This document shows, in pieces, positions 18,103 to 27,835 of a stretch of DNA of 45,210 nt. The notes under the pieces are model-generated. The model made no database searches and was not told the origin of the DNA. It saw only the letters and a list, made by a program, of their open reading frames with translations. The DNA comes from Chryseobacterium piscicola (GTDB lineage Bacteria > Bacteroidota > Bacteroidia > Flavobacteriales > Weeksellaceae). Position numbers and translations under genes: made by a program. The first letter of the stretch is position 1, and each line of letters starts with the position of its first letter. Where the stretch lies: NCBI RefSeq assembly GCF_900156685.1, contig NZ_FTOJ01000013.1:1-45210 (forward strand), in the 5' to 3' direction.

Positions 18103-18987
18103 ATGGATAAAAAACTACTTTTAATTTTTGCAATAACCTTAAGTCTATTTGCTTTCAGTCAAAACATTTCTTTTGAAACTTCTGAAGGATACACGTTAGG
18201 AAATCTTCCAGGCCAACAGGGCTGGTCGAGATGGGGAGGCGTTACTACGAGTAGTGCTAAAGTGATAAATACCACAGCATCAATTGGTTCAAACTCTGTG
18301 ACTGTTACAAGTAATAGTAGTGGTACCAGTGGAGGGGTTACAAAAAGTATTTCTGGTTTTACAAAGACCGAATATTCGTTTGATTACAAAATTTCTGCTG
18401 TTGGATCTTCAGAATATCATATGGTTGTACAAGATCTTGACGATAATATCGTAGGCGGTTTCAACATTGAGCCAAGTCAAGGCGGACTGCTTGTATATAA
18501 CGGAGTTATAGACGATGGTGTAGCTACATCTGTAAACATTTCTGCAAATACGTGGTATAATTTTAAACTAATTGCAAATTTGGCAACACACACCGTAACT
18601 TATTATTTAAACAATATCTTACTCGGAAGCCAACCTATTTCAAATAGTGTTATGGGGTTTAATGTTCTCAACTTCGTTTATGATAACGAAGGATCTGGTT
18701 TTACAATGGATAACATTAAAATTTTAAATGCTGATCTTCTTTCTACTTCGGAAAACAATTATAACGATAAAATAGATGTTTATCCTAACCCCACTTCAGA
18801 TTTCATTAATATCAAAATAAAAGAAGTCGTAAAATCAATTGAAATTTTTGATCTTTCCGGAAAATTGATTTTAAAAGATGTTTCCGGGAAAAAAGAGATC
18901 TCTATTTCACATTTACAAAACGGATCATATATACTGAAAGTAAACACAAAAGAATCTGCGTACACTAAAAAGTTCATTAAAAACTAG
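18103..18987 (+). CDS. Transposon-borne T9SS-sorted protein, jellyroll-like (copy 1)
   Basis: A 294-residue secreted protein with a signal peptide (LLLIFAITLSLFAFSQ, cleaved after about 20). The central domain (about 21-210) starts NISFETSEGYTLGNLPGQQG and is rich in Gly, Ser and Thr, resembling concanavalin/LamG-like jellyroll domains of flavobacterial surface proteins. A T9SS type A sorting domain follows (about 225-294: VYPNPTSDFINI, IEIFDLSGKLIL, ending KKFIKN). It depends on the host T9SS for export, so the transposon seems adapted to Bacteroidota hosts. It is separated from the upstream lipoprotein operon by a terminator and has its own leader. Binding of a polysaccharide or surface is a guess. 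Confidence 0.8.
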   Translation: MDKKLLLIFAITLSLFAFSQNISFETSEGYTLGNLPGQQGWSRWGGVTTSSAKVINTTASIGSNSVTVTSNSSGTSGGVTKSISGFTKTEYSFDYKISAVGSSEYHMVVQDLDDNIVGGFNIEPSQGGLLVYNGVIDDGVATSVNISANTWYNFKLIANLATHTVTYYLNNILLGSQPISNSVMGFNVLNFVYDNEGSGFTMDNIKILNADLLSTSENNYNDKIDVYPNPTSDFINIKIKEVVKSIEIFDLSGKLILKDVSGKKEISISHLQNGSYILKVNTKESAYTKKFIKN

Positions 18988-19003
18988 AAATATATAGTTT
19001 TTT

Positions 19004-19040
19004 ATAATCACTCTTATCTTAATGTGATAAGAGTGATTAT
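19004..19040. terminator. Bidirectional terminator between the T9SS gene and tnpA (copy 1)
   Basis: A 15-bp perfect stem (ATAATCACTCTTATC and its complement) with a 7-nt loop, placed between two convergent genes. It ends exactly at the tnpA stop codon. Repeated at 34463-34499. Confidence 0.85.
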
Positions 19041-22003
19041 TATAAAGAATTTCTTAGCGATCTAAACTCTCCTTTTTTAAACTTGATACGATCTTCCCAA
19101 ACATAGTCTCCGGTAAGGTGAATATGTTCCCATCCTAAAGGAGAAAGGTGTTGAAGTAATTCTTCATTAATTTCTTCGCCCTGTTCTTTCAGGTGCTGCA
19201 CTGCTTTTTCAATATAAACCGTATTCCATAGAACAATAGCAGCAGTAACCAGATTAAGACCGCTTGCCTTATACCGTTGATTTTCAAAGCTTCGTTCTCT
19301 GACTTCTCCAAACCTGTTAAAATATACAGCTCTTGCCAAAGCGTTTCTGGCTTCACCTTTATTAAGTCCTGCGGTAACTCTGCGTCTAAGTTCCGGACTC
19401 ATGTACCAGTCGAGCATAAATAAAGTTCTTTCTATTTTACCCAATTCTCGTAATGCTACAGCCAGTCCGTTCTGCCGTGGATAACTTCCAATCTTCTTGA
19501 CAATCAGTGAAGCCGTAACAGTTCCATTTTTTATGGAAGCAGCCAATCTTAGAATTTCATCCCAGTTTTGAATAATCTTTTTACTGTTGATGGTTCCTCC
19601 TATATGTTCTGATAACGCAGAATAGCTCGTAGATGTTTCAGGAATAAATAACTTCTTATCATTCAAATCTCTGATTCTTGGAGCAAATTTAAATCCCAGT
19701 AACTGCATCAAAGCGAATACATGATCGGTAAACCCCGAAGTATCCGTATAATGTTCTTCTATCTGCAGTTCAGATTCATGATAGAGAAGCCCATCCAAAA
19801 CATAGGTTGCATCCCTTACTCCTACATTGATAACCTTGGTATGAAAAGGTGCGTATTGGTCGGAGATATGAGTGTAAAACTGAACTCCGGGACTGCTTCC
19901 ATATTTTGGATTAATATTTCCGGTTCTCTGCGCATAACTGCCTGTAGCAAACCTTTGACCGTCCGAAGAAGATGTTTTGCCCTCTCCCCAGTAAGAAGAA
20001 AATGAGTGATCGGATTGAGTATTGATAATTTTCGCTAAAGCTGAAGAATACGTTTCGTCTCGGATATGCCACGCCTGAAGCCATGAGAGTTTTGCATAGG
20101 AAGTTCCCGGAGAAGCTTCCGACATTTTTCTTAAACCTAAATTAATGGCATCTGACAGTATTACAGTGAGTAACAAATTTTTGTCACTGGCTTTATTTCC
20201 GGATTTCAGATGAATGAACTGATCTGTAAAGCCCGTCCACTGATCGACTTCTTTCAAAAGATCTGTGATTTTAATAAGAGGAAGCAGACTGTATATTTTT
20301 TTTGCTAAAACTTCAACTTCTTCAGGAACTGTATTTTCAAGAGGTTTAATCTTTATTCTGTCATTAATAATAGAAGATTCAGGGAGTTCATTATTTTCAA
20401 TGAGCTTACATACTATTTGTATTTTATTTGAAAGAAGTTCCATTCGCTCCGAAAGAAACTCTTCTGCATTCAATGCTACATCCAGAGGAACTTGATTTTC
20501 ATCTTTCATTTCAACGAATCTGCCTGCAGGAATAAGATAATCTTCAAAATCTTTGTACTGTCTTGAACCCTGTACCCAAAGATCACCGGAACGCAAATGG
20601 TTTTTCAGTTCAGAAAATATACATAGTTCATAAAACTTTCTATCTATACCGTTCTCTGTAAATACCAGTTCTTCCCATCTTTTTCTGATAAAACCTGATG
20701 GAATTTTTTCCGGTAGTTTTTTTATTTTTCCTTCATACAGGTCAATCAAGATACCTACTGCCTTTAGAATATCTTCTGCTACAGGGGCAGAGCGGAGTTC
20801 CAACTCTTTCAGAAATTCTCCACCATATTTTTTTATCGTAAAGTATTTATCGGATATAAAATAAAGAGAGTCAAAATTTTGTTTAGCTGTTAAGTTCTTG
20901 GCTTCTGAAATACTTTGAGCCAGAGCGTCCCATGAAATAACTGACTCAACAGCATCGAAAGGATCTTCTCCTGTTTCCTTGGCATCCAGAAGTGCGCTGC
21001 CAACTTTAAAAAATATACCGAGCTGCTCACCCATGGATTTTCCGGAATCCTGCATTTTTTGAGTTTGCGTATTCTTGGCATATCTGAACAAAGAACCGAT
21101 GATCTTATCATTCATTTCTATGATTTCATCGATGATGGAAGCTTTGGTTTCCAGAAGTATTGCCACCAATGTTGCGTATCTCCTGGATTCTTCAAAATCC
21201 CTTAGATGCTGTGGTGTCATCTGTCTTCCTTCTCTGGCTATTTTTAGTAATCGGTTCTGATGAATATCCTTACCAATATCTTTTGGAAGATTGATCTCTT
21301 TTATTGTCTTCAACCTCTTTATATGCATCAGTAAAAACTTTGAATTGACCGCCTGTGGGGATTGCTTGAGCCAATTTAGTTGACTGATGCTGCTTTTTTC
21401 CTGTAAGTTGAGAAGAGCATCTAATAACTGTTTCTGATGATTGGACAATGAAGAACTCAGGCTATCATAAATTTGCTTTTCCGCATTAATAAGAGCTTCC
21501 GAGCAAAGCCTTTCAATTGTTCCAGTTGCAGGGAGTAAGATTTTATTTTTACGAAGAAATTTAACTAATTCTTCTGCCACAACAAATCCTTTATCTGTTT
21601 TGAGAGCTATTTCTTGTAACAACCCTTTGTAGACCGTATAATCTATGATTGTAAATATTCGAAATCCATAAACAGATTGCAGTATGCTTATATATTCTCT
21701 CCTTGTTTGCTCTCTTTTTCCATAGTTTTCCCATTCTAAAACATTTATTCCTAGTTGACTGCTAATAAACTGTAAGATTTGTCGATCAGGATATAACTCA
21801 GGAGCTAAAATAATCCCTGGATGTCTCATATAACTGAGATTAACTGCAAATCCCAACTTATTGGTGTTTGTTCTACAATGATTTTTTATTATTGAAAAAT
21901 CATTTTCCGATAAAGAATAGTTGATGATTAATTCTTCATCAGTTTCTGGAATTTTAATTAACTCTTTTATCTCAAACTCTGATAATACTTGTTTTCTAGG
22001 CAT
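19040..22003 (-). CDS. tnpA: Tn3-family transposase TnpA (copy 1)
   Basis: A 987-residue protein, normal for the Tn3 family. The N-terminal DNA-binding region begins MPRKQVLSEFEIKELIKIP. The C-terminal catalytic DDE domain is visible: KTSSSDGQRF (first Asp), YTDTSGFTDHVFALM (second Asp) and LNKGEARNALARAVYF (Glu). It ends with the family-typical SPLGWEHIHLTGDYVW. It catalyses replicative transposition through a cointegrate. It is transcribed toward the passenger genes and divergently from tnpR. It appears fully intact. Confidence 0.97.
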   Translation of the reverse strand: MPRKQVLSEFEIKELIKIPETDEELIINYSLSENDFSIIKNHCRTNTNKLGFAVNLSYMRHPGIILAPELYPDRQILQFISSQLGINVLEWENYGKREQTRREYISILQSVYGFRIFTIIDYTVYKGLLQEIALKTDKGFVVAEELVKFLRKNKILLPATGTIERLCSEALINAEKQIYDSLSSSLSNHQKQLLDALLNLQEKSSISQLNWLKQSPQAVNSKFLLMHIKRLKTIKEINLPKDIGKDIHQNRLLKIAREGRQMTPQHLRDFEESRRYATLVAILLETKASIIDEIIEMNDKIIGSLFRYAKNTQTQKMQDSGKSMGEQLGIFFKVGSALLDAKETGEDPFDAVESVISWDALAQSISEAKNLTAKQNFDSLYFISDKYFTIKKYGGEFLKELELRSAPVAEDILKAVGILIDLYEGKIKKLPEKIPSGFIRKRWEELVFTENGIDRKFYELCIFSELKNHLRSGDLWVQGSRQYKDFEDYLIPAGRFVEMKDENQVPLDVALNAEEFLSERMELLSNKIQIVCKLIENNELPESSIINDRIKIKPLENTVPEEVEVLAKKIYSLLPLIKITDLLKEVDQWTGFTDQFIHLKSGNKASDKNLLLTVILSDAINLGLRKMSEASPGTSYAKLSWLQAWHIRDETYSSALAKIINTQSDHSFSSYWGEGKTSSSDGQRFATGSYAQRTGNINPKYGSSPGVQFYTHISDQYAPFHTKVINVGVRDATYVLDGLLYHESELQIEEHYTDTSGFTDHVFALMQLLGFKFAPRIRDLNDKKLFIPETSTSYSALSEHIGGTINSKKIIQNWDEILRLAASIKNGTVTASLIVKKIGSYPRQNGLAVALRELGKIERTLFMLDWYMSPELRRRVTAGLNKGEARNALARAVYFNRFGEVRERSFENQRYKASGLNLVTAAIVLWNTVYIEKAVQHLKEQGEEINEELLQHLSPLGWEHIHLTGDYVWEDRIKFKKGEFRSLRNSL

Positions 22004-22157
22004 AAAAATATTTTTTCTTAAGTAAAATAAAACGTCCGTTTACTTGTACTTTTTTGTGTTTTCTGAAAATTACGTTTTAAAATAAAAATAAGTAAAAAAA
22101 ACTAGTATAATAAATTGAGTATATTTATTTAAATTTTTAATGCAATTATCTATACTT
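22004..22157. promoter_or_regulatory. res/promoter region between tnpA and tnpR (copy 1)
   Basis: An AT-rich divergent spacer where Tn3-type elements carry res and both promoters. The 26-bp imperfect inverted repeat at 22020-22045 (AAGTAAA ... TTTACTT) looks like one resolvase-binding subsite. A second AAGTAAA and further AT-rich dyads lie at about 22090-22130. Subsite assignment is by eye. Confidence 0.6.
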
Positions 22158-22748
22158 ATGAAAATTGGATATATCAGAATATCAACACAGGATCAAAATT
22201 ATAATCTGCAGGAAGACGCTTTAAATAAATTAGGATGTGAAATGATTTTTAAGGAAACAGTTTCCGGAGCTACAAAGGAAAGACCACAACTCAAAAAATT
22301 ATTAGAGCAAATTCGTAAGGGTGATGTTGTAGTTGTTTATAAATTAGACAGACTTGGAAGATCTTTAAAACACCTGTTAGAAATTGTCGAAATATTAAAT
22401 TCTAAAAATGTAGCTCTACAAAGCTTGCATGACAACATAGACACTACGACTCCGCAAGGAAGATTATTTTTTAATATTTCCGCATCCTTTGCAGAATTTG
22501 AAAAGGATCTAATCAGGGAAAGAACAAAAGCAGGCTTGGAGGCAGCACGGGAAAGAGGTAAGAAAGGAGGTCGCAGGAAAGGATTAAGTAAGGAAGCTCA
22601 GCAAAAAGCTATTATTGCAGAAAATTATTATAATGAGGGGATAAAAAGTGTCAACGAAATTGCTGCCGACTTGAAGATTTCAAAAATGACAATGTATAAA
22701 TATTTAAGAGAAAGAAATGTGGAAATAAAGGTTTACAATAGAAAGTAA
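22158..22748 (+). CDS. tnpR: Serine resolvase TnpR (copy 1)
   Basis: About 196 residues from the preferred start MKIGYIRISTQDQN at 22158; an in-frame ATG at 22140 would add six residues. The catalytic Ser lies in RISTQDQ. LDRLGRSLKH and EFEKDLIRERTKAG are the conserved active-site segments. A C-terminal HTH is present (VNEIAADLKISKMTMYKYL). It resolves cointegrates by recombination between two res sites. No damage is visible, so the unresolved fusion seen here is not explained by an obvious tnpR mutation. Confidence 0.95.
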   Translation: MKIGYIRISTQDQNYNLQEDALNKLGCEMIFKETVSGATKERPQLKKLLEQIRKGDVVVVYKLDRLGRSLKHLLEIVEILNSKNVALQSLHDNIDTTTPQGRLFFNISASFAEFEKDLIRERTKAGLEAARERGKKGGRRKGLSKEAQQKAIIAENYYNEGIKSVNEIAADLKISKMTMYKYLRERNVEIKVYNRK

Positions 22749-22772
22749 TTTATTCAGTCTATAAAAAATAAT

Positions 22773-22828
22773 TATTTAATAGATTCTATCCTTAACGTGC
22801 TATATTTTCCGTTTCGTCGACTGACCCC
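22773..22828 (-). repeat. Tn3-type terminal inverted repeat, right (copy 1)
   Basis: The inverted partner of 15616-15671, ending in CCCC at 22825-22828. Confidence 0.93.
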
Positions 22829-22834
22829 TGAACA
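22829..22834. repeat. Duplication TGAACA, inner left
   Basis: The same six bases precede the left end of copy 2 (31069-31074). The shared string is 6 bp; the true duplication may be 5 bp plus one chance base. It marks the original transposon insertion in the plasmid. Confidence 0.85.
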
Positions 22835-23313
22835 GGGAAACTCAAAAATTAAACTCCGGAATTTCCGGAATAGATCAAAAGTTAAGGGAAAGCAAAATGC
22901 TGATCGATCACAGTTTGGCGGAAATTGAAAACAAAATTTCAGACATCCGGATTAATGTCTCACCGGAAGATATTAAGAAAATGGAAGCTTATAAAGATTA
23001 TTTTAAGCATTATAAGCCTATATTTTGGGGTTCTGTGTTCATTCTATTTTGCAGTTTGGGACTGGCAGTATTCGGCGCATCTTCCGGAATGAAATATTAC
23101 CAAGAAAGCGTAAGGACAAAACAGGAGATCAGGGCGCAAGTCCTTCAGGAAATTGAAAGTTCCGGAAAGGTTATTGTAGAAAAATCGAAATGGGACAGCT
23201 ATGTTGAACAGTCGCAGGTTCTGAGAGCTTGGCAGAAGTCAAACCCAAAAGACAGCGAATCATTAGAAATCTATTATAAAGGCTATCAGGATTTCAAAAA
23301 AGGAAAGAAATAA
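22834..23313 (+). pseudogene. Plasmid mobilization-linked membrane protein, C-terminal part
   Basis: The 159-residue 3' part of a gene whose first 29 codons are at 30987-31074. Joining them across one copy of TGAACA gives an in-frame 188-residue protein. The N-terminal half is a charged coiled coil (EIENKISDIRINVSPED), followed by one membrane helix (PIFWGSVFILFCSLGLAVFG) and a basic, soluble C-terminal domain. In the uncut plasmid it follows the relaxase by about 17 bp, as accessory mobilization genes do. An internal ATG at 22897 could still express 138 residues. Exact function unknown. Confidence 0.8.
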
Positions 23314-23672
23314 AATGTTTTTTCCGACTATTACTGTGTTTTAAGACGGTGAGAATCGCTCAATTTTTTTTATCCGAGTAAACCTCCAGTAAAGCAAAGC
23401 GATTAAACAATCCGGATTTTGAAGAATTGCGCATAAATCGGCTTCGCCTACTCATATATGTTGAGGAGAATTATAAATTCTCTCAACATATATTCGGGAG
23501 AAATTTGTATTTCTAAACAGTTCAAAATGTTGTCTATTTTATATTTGTACTATGATAAATGTTCCGAATTTAGACTTATATAATATAAGTGTTATGCACT
23601 TCCAATTAGTACAGGAAATTAAAAAAGCATCCATTTGAATGCTTTTTATATGGTTGTTAAAACTTATTTAGA
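23314..23672. other. Plasmid intergenic region with two hairpins
   Basis: No convincing gene. It holds an approximately 18-bp bulged stem at 23454-23493 (ATATATGTTGAG ... CTCAACATATAT) and a terminator at 23622-23650. The former could be a terminator for the mobilization operon or a recombination site; neither is proven. Confidence 0.5.
23622..23650. terminator. Terminator hairpin downstream of the outer-membrane protein gene
   Basis: Stem AAAAAGCAT / ATGCTTTTT with an 8-nt loop and a T run on either strand. It lies 23 bp beyond the stop of the minus-strand barrel gene. Confidence 0.75.
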
Positions 23673-24242
23673 TTAAAAATAGTAGATTATTCCCAATCTA
23701 TAAACATCTCTTCTAGCATCATAATATGTTAAGATAAGATCATCGTATTGTTCTGTTAAGCCTTTTGAAAAAATGCCTTCCGCAGTGAAATGATTTGAAA
23801 TTTTAAAATCAATGCCTAAATCTACACTTATACCAAATCTTCTTTTGAAATTGTAAGGTTGGCTTGTTTCATCGTCAGGAATATAATTTATTTTAGGTCC
23901 AGCAATTACAGAAAAATTTTTATAAAAATTATATTTGTATAAGACAGGAAGTTCGATAAAAGTGATGGCGTCTGTATATGATGCAATAAATCCTGACTGT
24001 ATATAAGCTTTTTCTGAAATTTGTTTTTCTAAAACAATTCCACCATATAATTCTCCCCCATTGCTTAAATATCCTGAAGGTTCTCCTTTATCATCGATAG
24101 CATTGACATTAGAATAATTCCATCCTGCTTTTACCCCAAATTTTAAATGATAATCTTGAGAAAAAGCAAAAATAGATAAAAGTAAAAACAAAGCATTGAG
24201 AAGTTTTTTCTCAATGCTTTTACTTGTGTTAGTACACTTCAT
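23673..24242 (-). CDS. PorT-like outer-membrane beta-barrel protein
   Basis: About 189 residues from the ATG at 24242 (MKCTNTSKSIEKKLLNALFL); an upstream in-frame ATG at 24287 is less likely because a small ORF occupies that stretch. A signal peptide (LLNALFLLLSIFAFSQ) is followed by repeated amphipathic strands such as LKFGVKAGWNYSN and FSVIAGPKINY. It ends in the aromatic IIYYF typical of outer-membrane barrels. This matches the opacity/PorT-like OMP_b-brl family. A rho-independent terminator-like hairpin sits inside its first 20 codons, which is odd. Function on the plasmid is unknown; surface exclusion or a phage-receptor change is possible. Confidence 0.78.
   Translation of the reverse strand: MKCTNTSKSIEKKLLNALFLLLSIFAFSQDYHLKFGVKAGWNYSNVNAIDDKGEPSGYLSNGGELYGGIVLEKQISEKAYIQSGFIASYTDAITFIELPVLYKYNFYKNFSVIAGPKINYIPDDETSQPYNFKRRFGISVDLGIDFKISNHFTAEGIFSKGLTEQYDDLILTYYDARRDVYRLGIIYYF
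24190..24220 (-). terminator. Terminator-like hairpin inside the start of the barrel gene
   Basis: A 13-bp perfect stem (AAAGCATTGAGAA and complement) with a 5-nt loop, followed on the minus strand by GTTTTTACTTTT. It lies just after the stop codon of the 30-residue ORF and within codons 8-18 of the barrel gene, so it could act as an attenuator. Confidence 0.7.
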
Positions 24243-24321
24243 TTTGGTAAGAATTTCCTTCTTGTTTAAAAAATGATGTAACAGCAATCCCCATAGCTGC
24301 TATTAATTTAGTTTTTTTCAT
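24229..24321 (-). CDS. Small 30-residue leader-like ORF
   Basis: The minus strand from the ATG at 24321 reads MKKTKLIAAMGIAVTSFFKQ followed by EGNSYQNEVY and a stop. It resembles a short secreted peptide (basic start, hydrophobic core). Its last 14 bases overlap the ATG of the barrel gene in another frame, and the terminator-like hairpin follows directly. It may be a leader peptide regulating the barrel gene or an independent micro-gene. I recognise no family. Confidence 0.45.
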   Translation of the reverse strand: MKKTKLIAAMGIAVTSFFKQEGNSYQNEVY

Positions 24322-24499
24322 AATTATTATTAGTGCCGTAAAAGTATAAAAATAAATCAAACATGCAAGAAAAATAAATTTTTTTGTAAAAGCCTGATAA
24401 TCAATAATTAATGTTATTATTTGTAAGTTTTTAATTCAAAATTTCAAATATGAGTTTAAGAATAAATATAATTAGGAGTATTATATTTACTAATCCTTA

Positions 24500-24658
24500 T
24501 CAAGTCCTTTTTCTTTGGCTCCGATAAAGTTTTTTTCTCAAGCTCTGCACCAGAGATTTACTTGTTTCGGTCTGCTGAGCAAAATTAAATCTCAAAAAGT
24601 CTAACTCTGTTTTAAGATTTTCAATCGTCTTGAAAAAACGACTACCGTTCGTTGCTCC
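24500..24658 (-). pseudogene. Coiled-coil protein remnant
   Basis: The minus strand has a 52-codon open stretch without ATG, starting GATNGSRFFKTIENLKTELD and ending in a basic tail before TGA. Composition is coding-like (charged coiled coil). It looks like the C-terminal end of a plasmid gene, but I cannot name it. Upstream the frame is closed by TAA. Confidence 0.35.
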
Positions 24659-24886
24659 TTAGTTCAAAATTTCTCAGGCAAAAAAAGACACAAAATTGGG
24701 TAAAAAAAATGGTGACTTTTTTAATGTAACAGAAGTTTCTGAAAGGCGGTAATACCTTGCGGAACAGACGACACCTGCAAAATTTATCTTTATCTCTGTC
24801 AGCGCTCCGAATGCGTCACAACTTTATTAGAAATCATGTGATATACTTTCAAATCCTTTATTCATGGTGTTTACAAAGAAGTGTAA

Positions 24887-25068
24887 AAACGTGTCCTTTC
24901 AGAAGAATTGGAGATTTTTTCTATTTGTACTGAAGAAATTAAGCAAAAAGGTAAAAGCTTCAGTATGATATTATTTTTGGGAATCCGTCTTTTTAGATGT
25001 CCCGATGCCCTTATAGAAATTTTAATTAATAAAGATACAGATACTTTCTTCAAAATTTATCTTTATGT
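24887..25068 (+). pseudogene. Unknown small gene, part before the IS insertion
   Basis: An open frame after a stop at 24884 reads KRVLSEELEIFSICTEEIKQ and continues KGKSFSMILFLGIRLFRCPD to the IS border. Removing the IS and one ATGT duplication continues it in frame to the stop at 26593-26595, about 80 codons in all. No ATG lies in frame; an ATG at 24864 in another frame suggests an upstream frameshift. Family not recognised. Confidence 0.5.
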
Positions 25069-26533
<1,465 letters not shown>

Positions 26534-26537
26534 ATGT

Positions 26538-26595
26538 AAAGAACTCTTTTGAGGTGCGTGTGAGCGATAAATTAAGCAAAAAGGCAAAAGGATAA
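26538..26595 (+). pseudogene. Unknown small gene, part after the IS insertion
   Basis: This continues the frame of 24887-25068 after one ATGT is removed: VKNSFEVRVSDKLSKKAKG then TAA. The sequence from 26570 repeats, with changes, about 45 bp also found at 24937-24982 (AAATTAAGCAAAAAGG then ATGATATTAT-like), so an older internal duplication is likely. Confidence 0.5.
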
Positions 26596-26754
26596 ATGTG
26601 ATATTATCTTTGGATTATAATAAAATTTGAAAATAATTTTAAGAATTGGTCGCTTTTTATGGTTCCCGTTGTATAATATAAGTTCAAGGAATTTTTAAAG
26701 CCGATAGTACTTTTGGAAAAACAAACTATTTATTTAAAAAGCAATATATATAAT

Positions 26755-26907
26755 ATGAAAGATTTTATTAAACAATTGAAACCCCACCCTGTCGCAATAG
26801 TGGGAGCGCTAATTTTATTAGCAGGAGTAATTATGTATTCCGTAACAGTTAAAAAGAATGTAGAAGTTCAGATACCGGACTACTTCATTTTTAAAGCAAC
26901 GGATTAA
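26755..26907 (+). CDS. Small single-pass membrane protein
   Basis: A 50-residue protein from the ATG at 26755 (MKDFIKQLKPHPVAIVGALI). A TTG start at 26713 would add 14 residues but is less likely. One membrane helix (VAIVGALILLAGVIMYSV) is followed by a basic turn and a polar tail. It ends at a strong shared hairpin that separates it from the convergent partition genes. I recognise no family; short membrane proteins are common on flavobacterial plasmids. Confidence 0.6.
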   Translation: MKDFIKQLKPHPVAIVGALILLAGVIMYSVTVKKNVEVQIPDYFIFKATD

Positions 26908-26932
26908 AGATTATCTAATCCTTAATCCGTTG
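26897..26932. terminator. Bidirectional terminator between converging genes
   Basis: An approximately 16-bp stem (CAACGGATTAA.GATTA and its complement, one mismatch) spans the 3' ends of the small membrane gene and the parA-partner gene. Confidence 0.8.
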
Positions 26933-27164
26933 TTTCATTAAAATATTTTTCATCAATGGCAGAGTTTATTAAATTTCTCACGGTGGTTTTTTTATCCAAA
27001 GCCATTTGTTTTAACTGTTGCAATTTTGTTTCAGGAAGTGATAATAAAAAAGTCTTTTCAATTGGTTTTATAATACCGTTCTTATTTTCCTGTATTGGAG
27101 TTGTAGCCTTTTGAGAAAGGATTTTTCCTAATAAATTACTTGTTGAATTATCTTTTTTTGTCAT
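26922..27164 (-). CDS. Small ParA-partner protein (ParB/RHH-like)
   Basis: An 80-residue protein with a disordered, charged first half. The C-terminal helical segment (SLPETKLQQLKQMALDKKTT then VRNLINSAIDEKYF) fits a ribbon-helix-helix DNA-binding fold. It lies 43 bp downstream of parA on the same strand, the usual position of the centromere-binding partner in small type Ib partition systems. It probably binds the AT-rich repeats flanking parA. The family assignment is by size, position and predicted structure. Confidence 0.65.
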   Translation of the reverse strand: MTKKDNSTSNLLGKILSQKATTPIQENKNGIIKPIEKTFLLSLPETKLQQLKQMALDKKTTVRNLINSAIDEKYFNETTD

Positions 27165-27176
27165 ATACTTATATAC

Positions 27177-27208
27177 TTATATGTTTATATGTGCATATAT
27201 TTATATGC
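27177..27208. repeat. AT-rich direct repeat, downstream copy (partition-site candidate)
   Basis: TATATGTTTATATG then TGCATATATTTATATGC. Nearly the same sequence, in the same orientation, lies upstream of parA at 27793-27825. It sits between parA and its partner gene. Confidence 0.65.
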
Positions 27209-27795
27209 TATATTGCTAATACTGTTAAAATCTCATTTGTTAATGCTTCTATTTGGGATAGAGCTTTTTTATTATCTTCTACTCCATTATGCAGAGCTGA
27301 ACGAGAAAAAACCACCAAATCGGAAACCATTGTTTGAGCAACTGTAATATTATATTCGTTCAATTGAGATTTAATTTCTTCAGTTAAAGAAGTATTGGGC
27401 TTAACCATATTGAAGACAATGAGTGCCTTTTTTTCTCCTTTAGATTGTTTTACTATCTCAATAGTCGACCTAATTGCAAGAACATCAAAAACCCCTGCTT
27501 TTGTAGGAATAATAATTATATTGGCAAGACTGCACAGCTCAGGCAGTTTATTGGATAGATATGGGGGAGTATCAATAAAAACAAAATCAAGATCAGAATT
27601 TTTCAGTTCCGGTAATTTGTCTGGGGAGAGAATGGGAACAGGAGAAAAATCTTTAAAATCAGATAAAGACCCCTGCACATCCATATCCACAATACAAACC
27701 TTTGCTTTGGCTTTAAGATGTACAGCAAGGTTATAAGTTAGTGTTGATTTTCCAACACCTCCTTTTTGATGTGTAGTAAGAATAAAATAAGGCAT
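27208..27795 (-). CDS. parA: ParA-family partition ATPase
   Basis: A 195-residue ATPase with the deviant Walker A motif QKGGVGKSTL at residues 10-19, a Walker A' region (VCIVDMDVQGS) and a Walker B-like segment (DFVFIDTPPY). It lacks an N-terminal HTH, so it is of the short type Ib class, in which the partner protein does the DNA binding and repression. It lies 40 bp downstream of repA in the same orientation. It would drive plasmid segregation using nucleoid-bound ATPase gradients. Full length. Confidence 0.93.
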   Translation of the reverse strand: MPYFILTTHQKGGVGKSTLTYNLAVHLKAKAKVCIVDMDVQGSLSDFKDFSPVPILSPDKLPELKNSDLDFVFIDTPPYLSNKLPELCSLANIIIIPTKAGVFDVLAIRSTIEIVKQSKGEKKALIVFNMVKPNTSLTEEIKSQLNEYNITVAQTMVSDLVVFSRSALHNGVEDNKKALSQIEALTNEILTVLAI

Positions 27796-27825
27796 ATATG
27801 TTTATATGTATATATATTTATATGC
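27793..27825. repeat. AT-rich direct repeat, upstream copy (partition-site candidate)
   Basis: Located between repA and parA, matching 27177-27208 with about two changes. It is placed to act both as parA operator and as centromere. Confidence 0.65.
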
Positions 27826-27835
27826 AAATATATAA

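Larger units (their letters stand above)
15616..22828. mobile_element. Tn3-family transposon, copy 1 (7213 bp)
   Basis: Bounded by about 56-bp terminal inverted repeats that start GGGGTCAGTCGACGAAACGG and contain ACGTTAA near position 38, as in Tn3-type ends. It encodes tnpA and a divergent tnpR with a res-like region between them, plus three passenger genes transcribed toward tnpA. The second copy is at 31075-38287 with a constant offset of 15,459 bp; all predicted proteins are identical and every stretch compared by eye matched. Confidence 0.95.

Noticed and set aside
19721..21260. Plus-strand frames inside tnpA (and the same in copy 2)
   Set aside because: Antisense shadows of a clear 987-residue Tn3 transposase.
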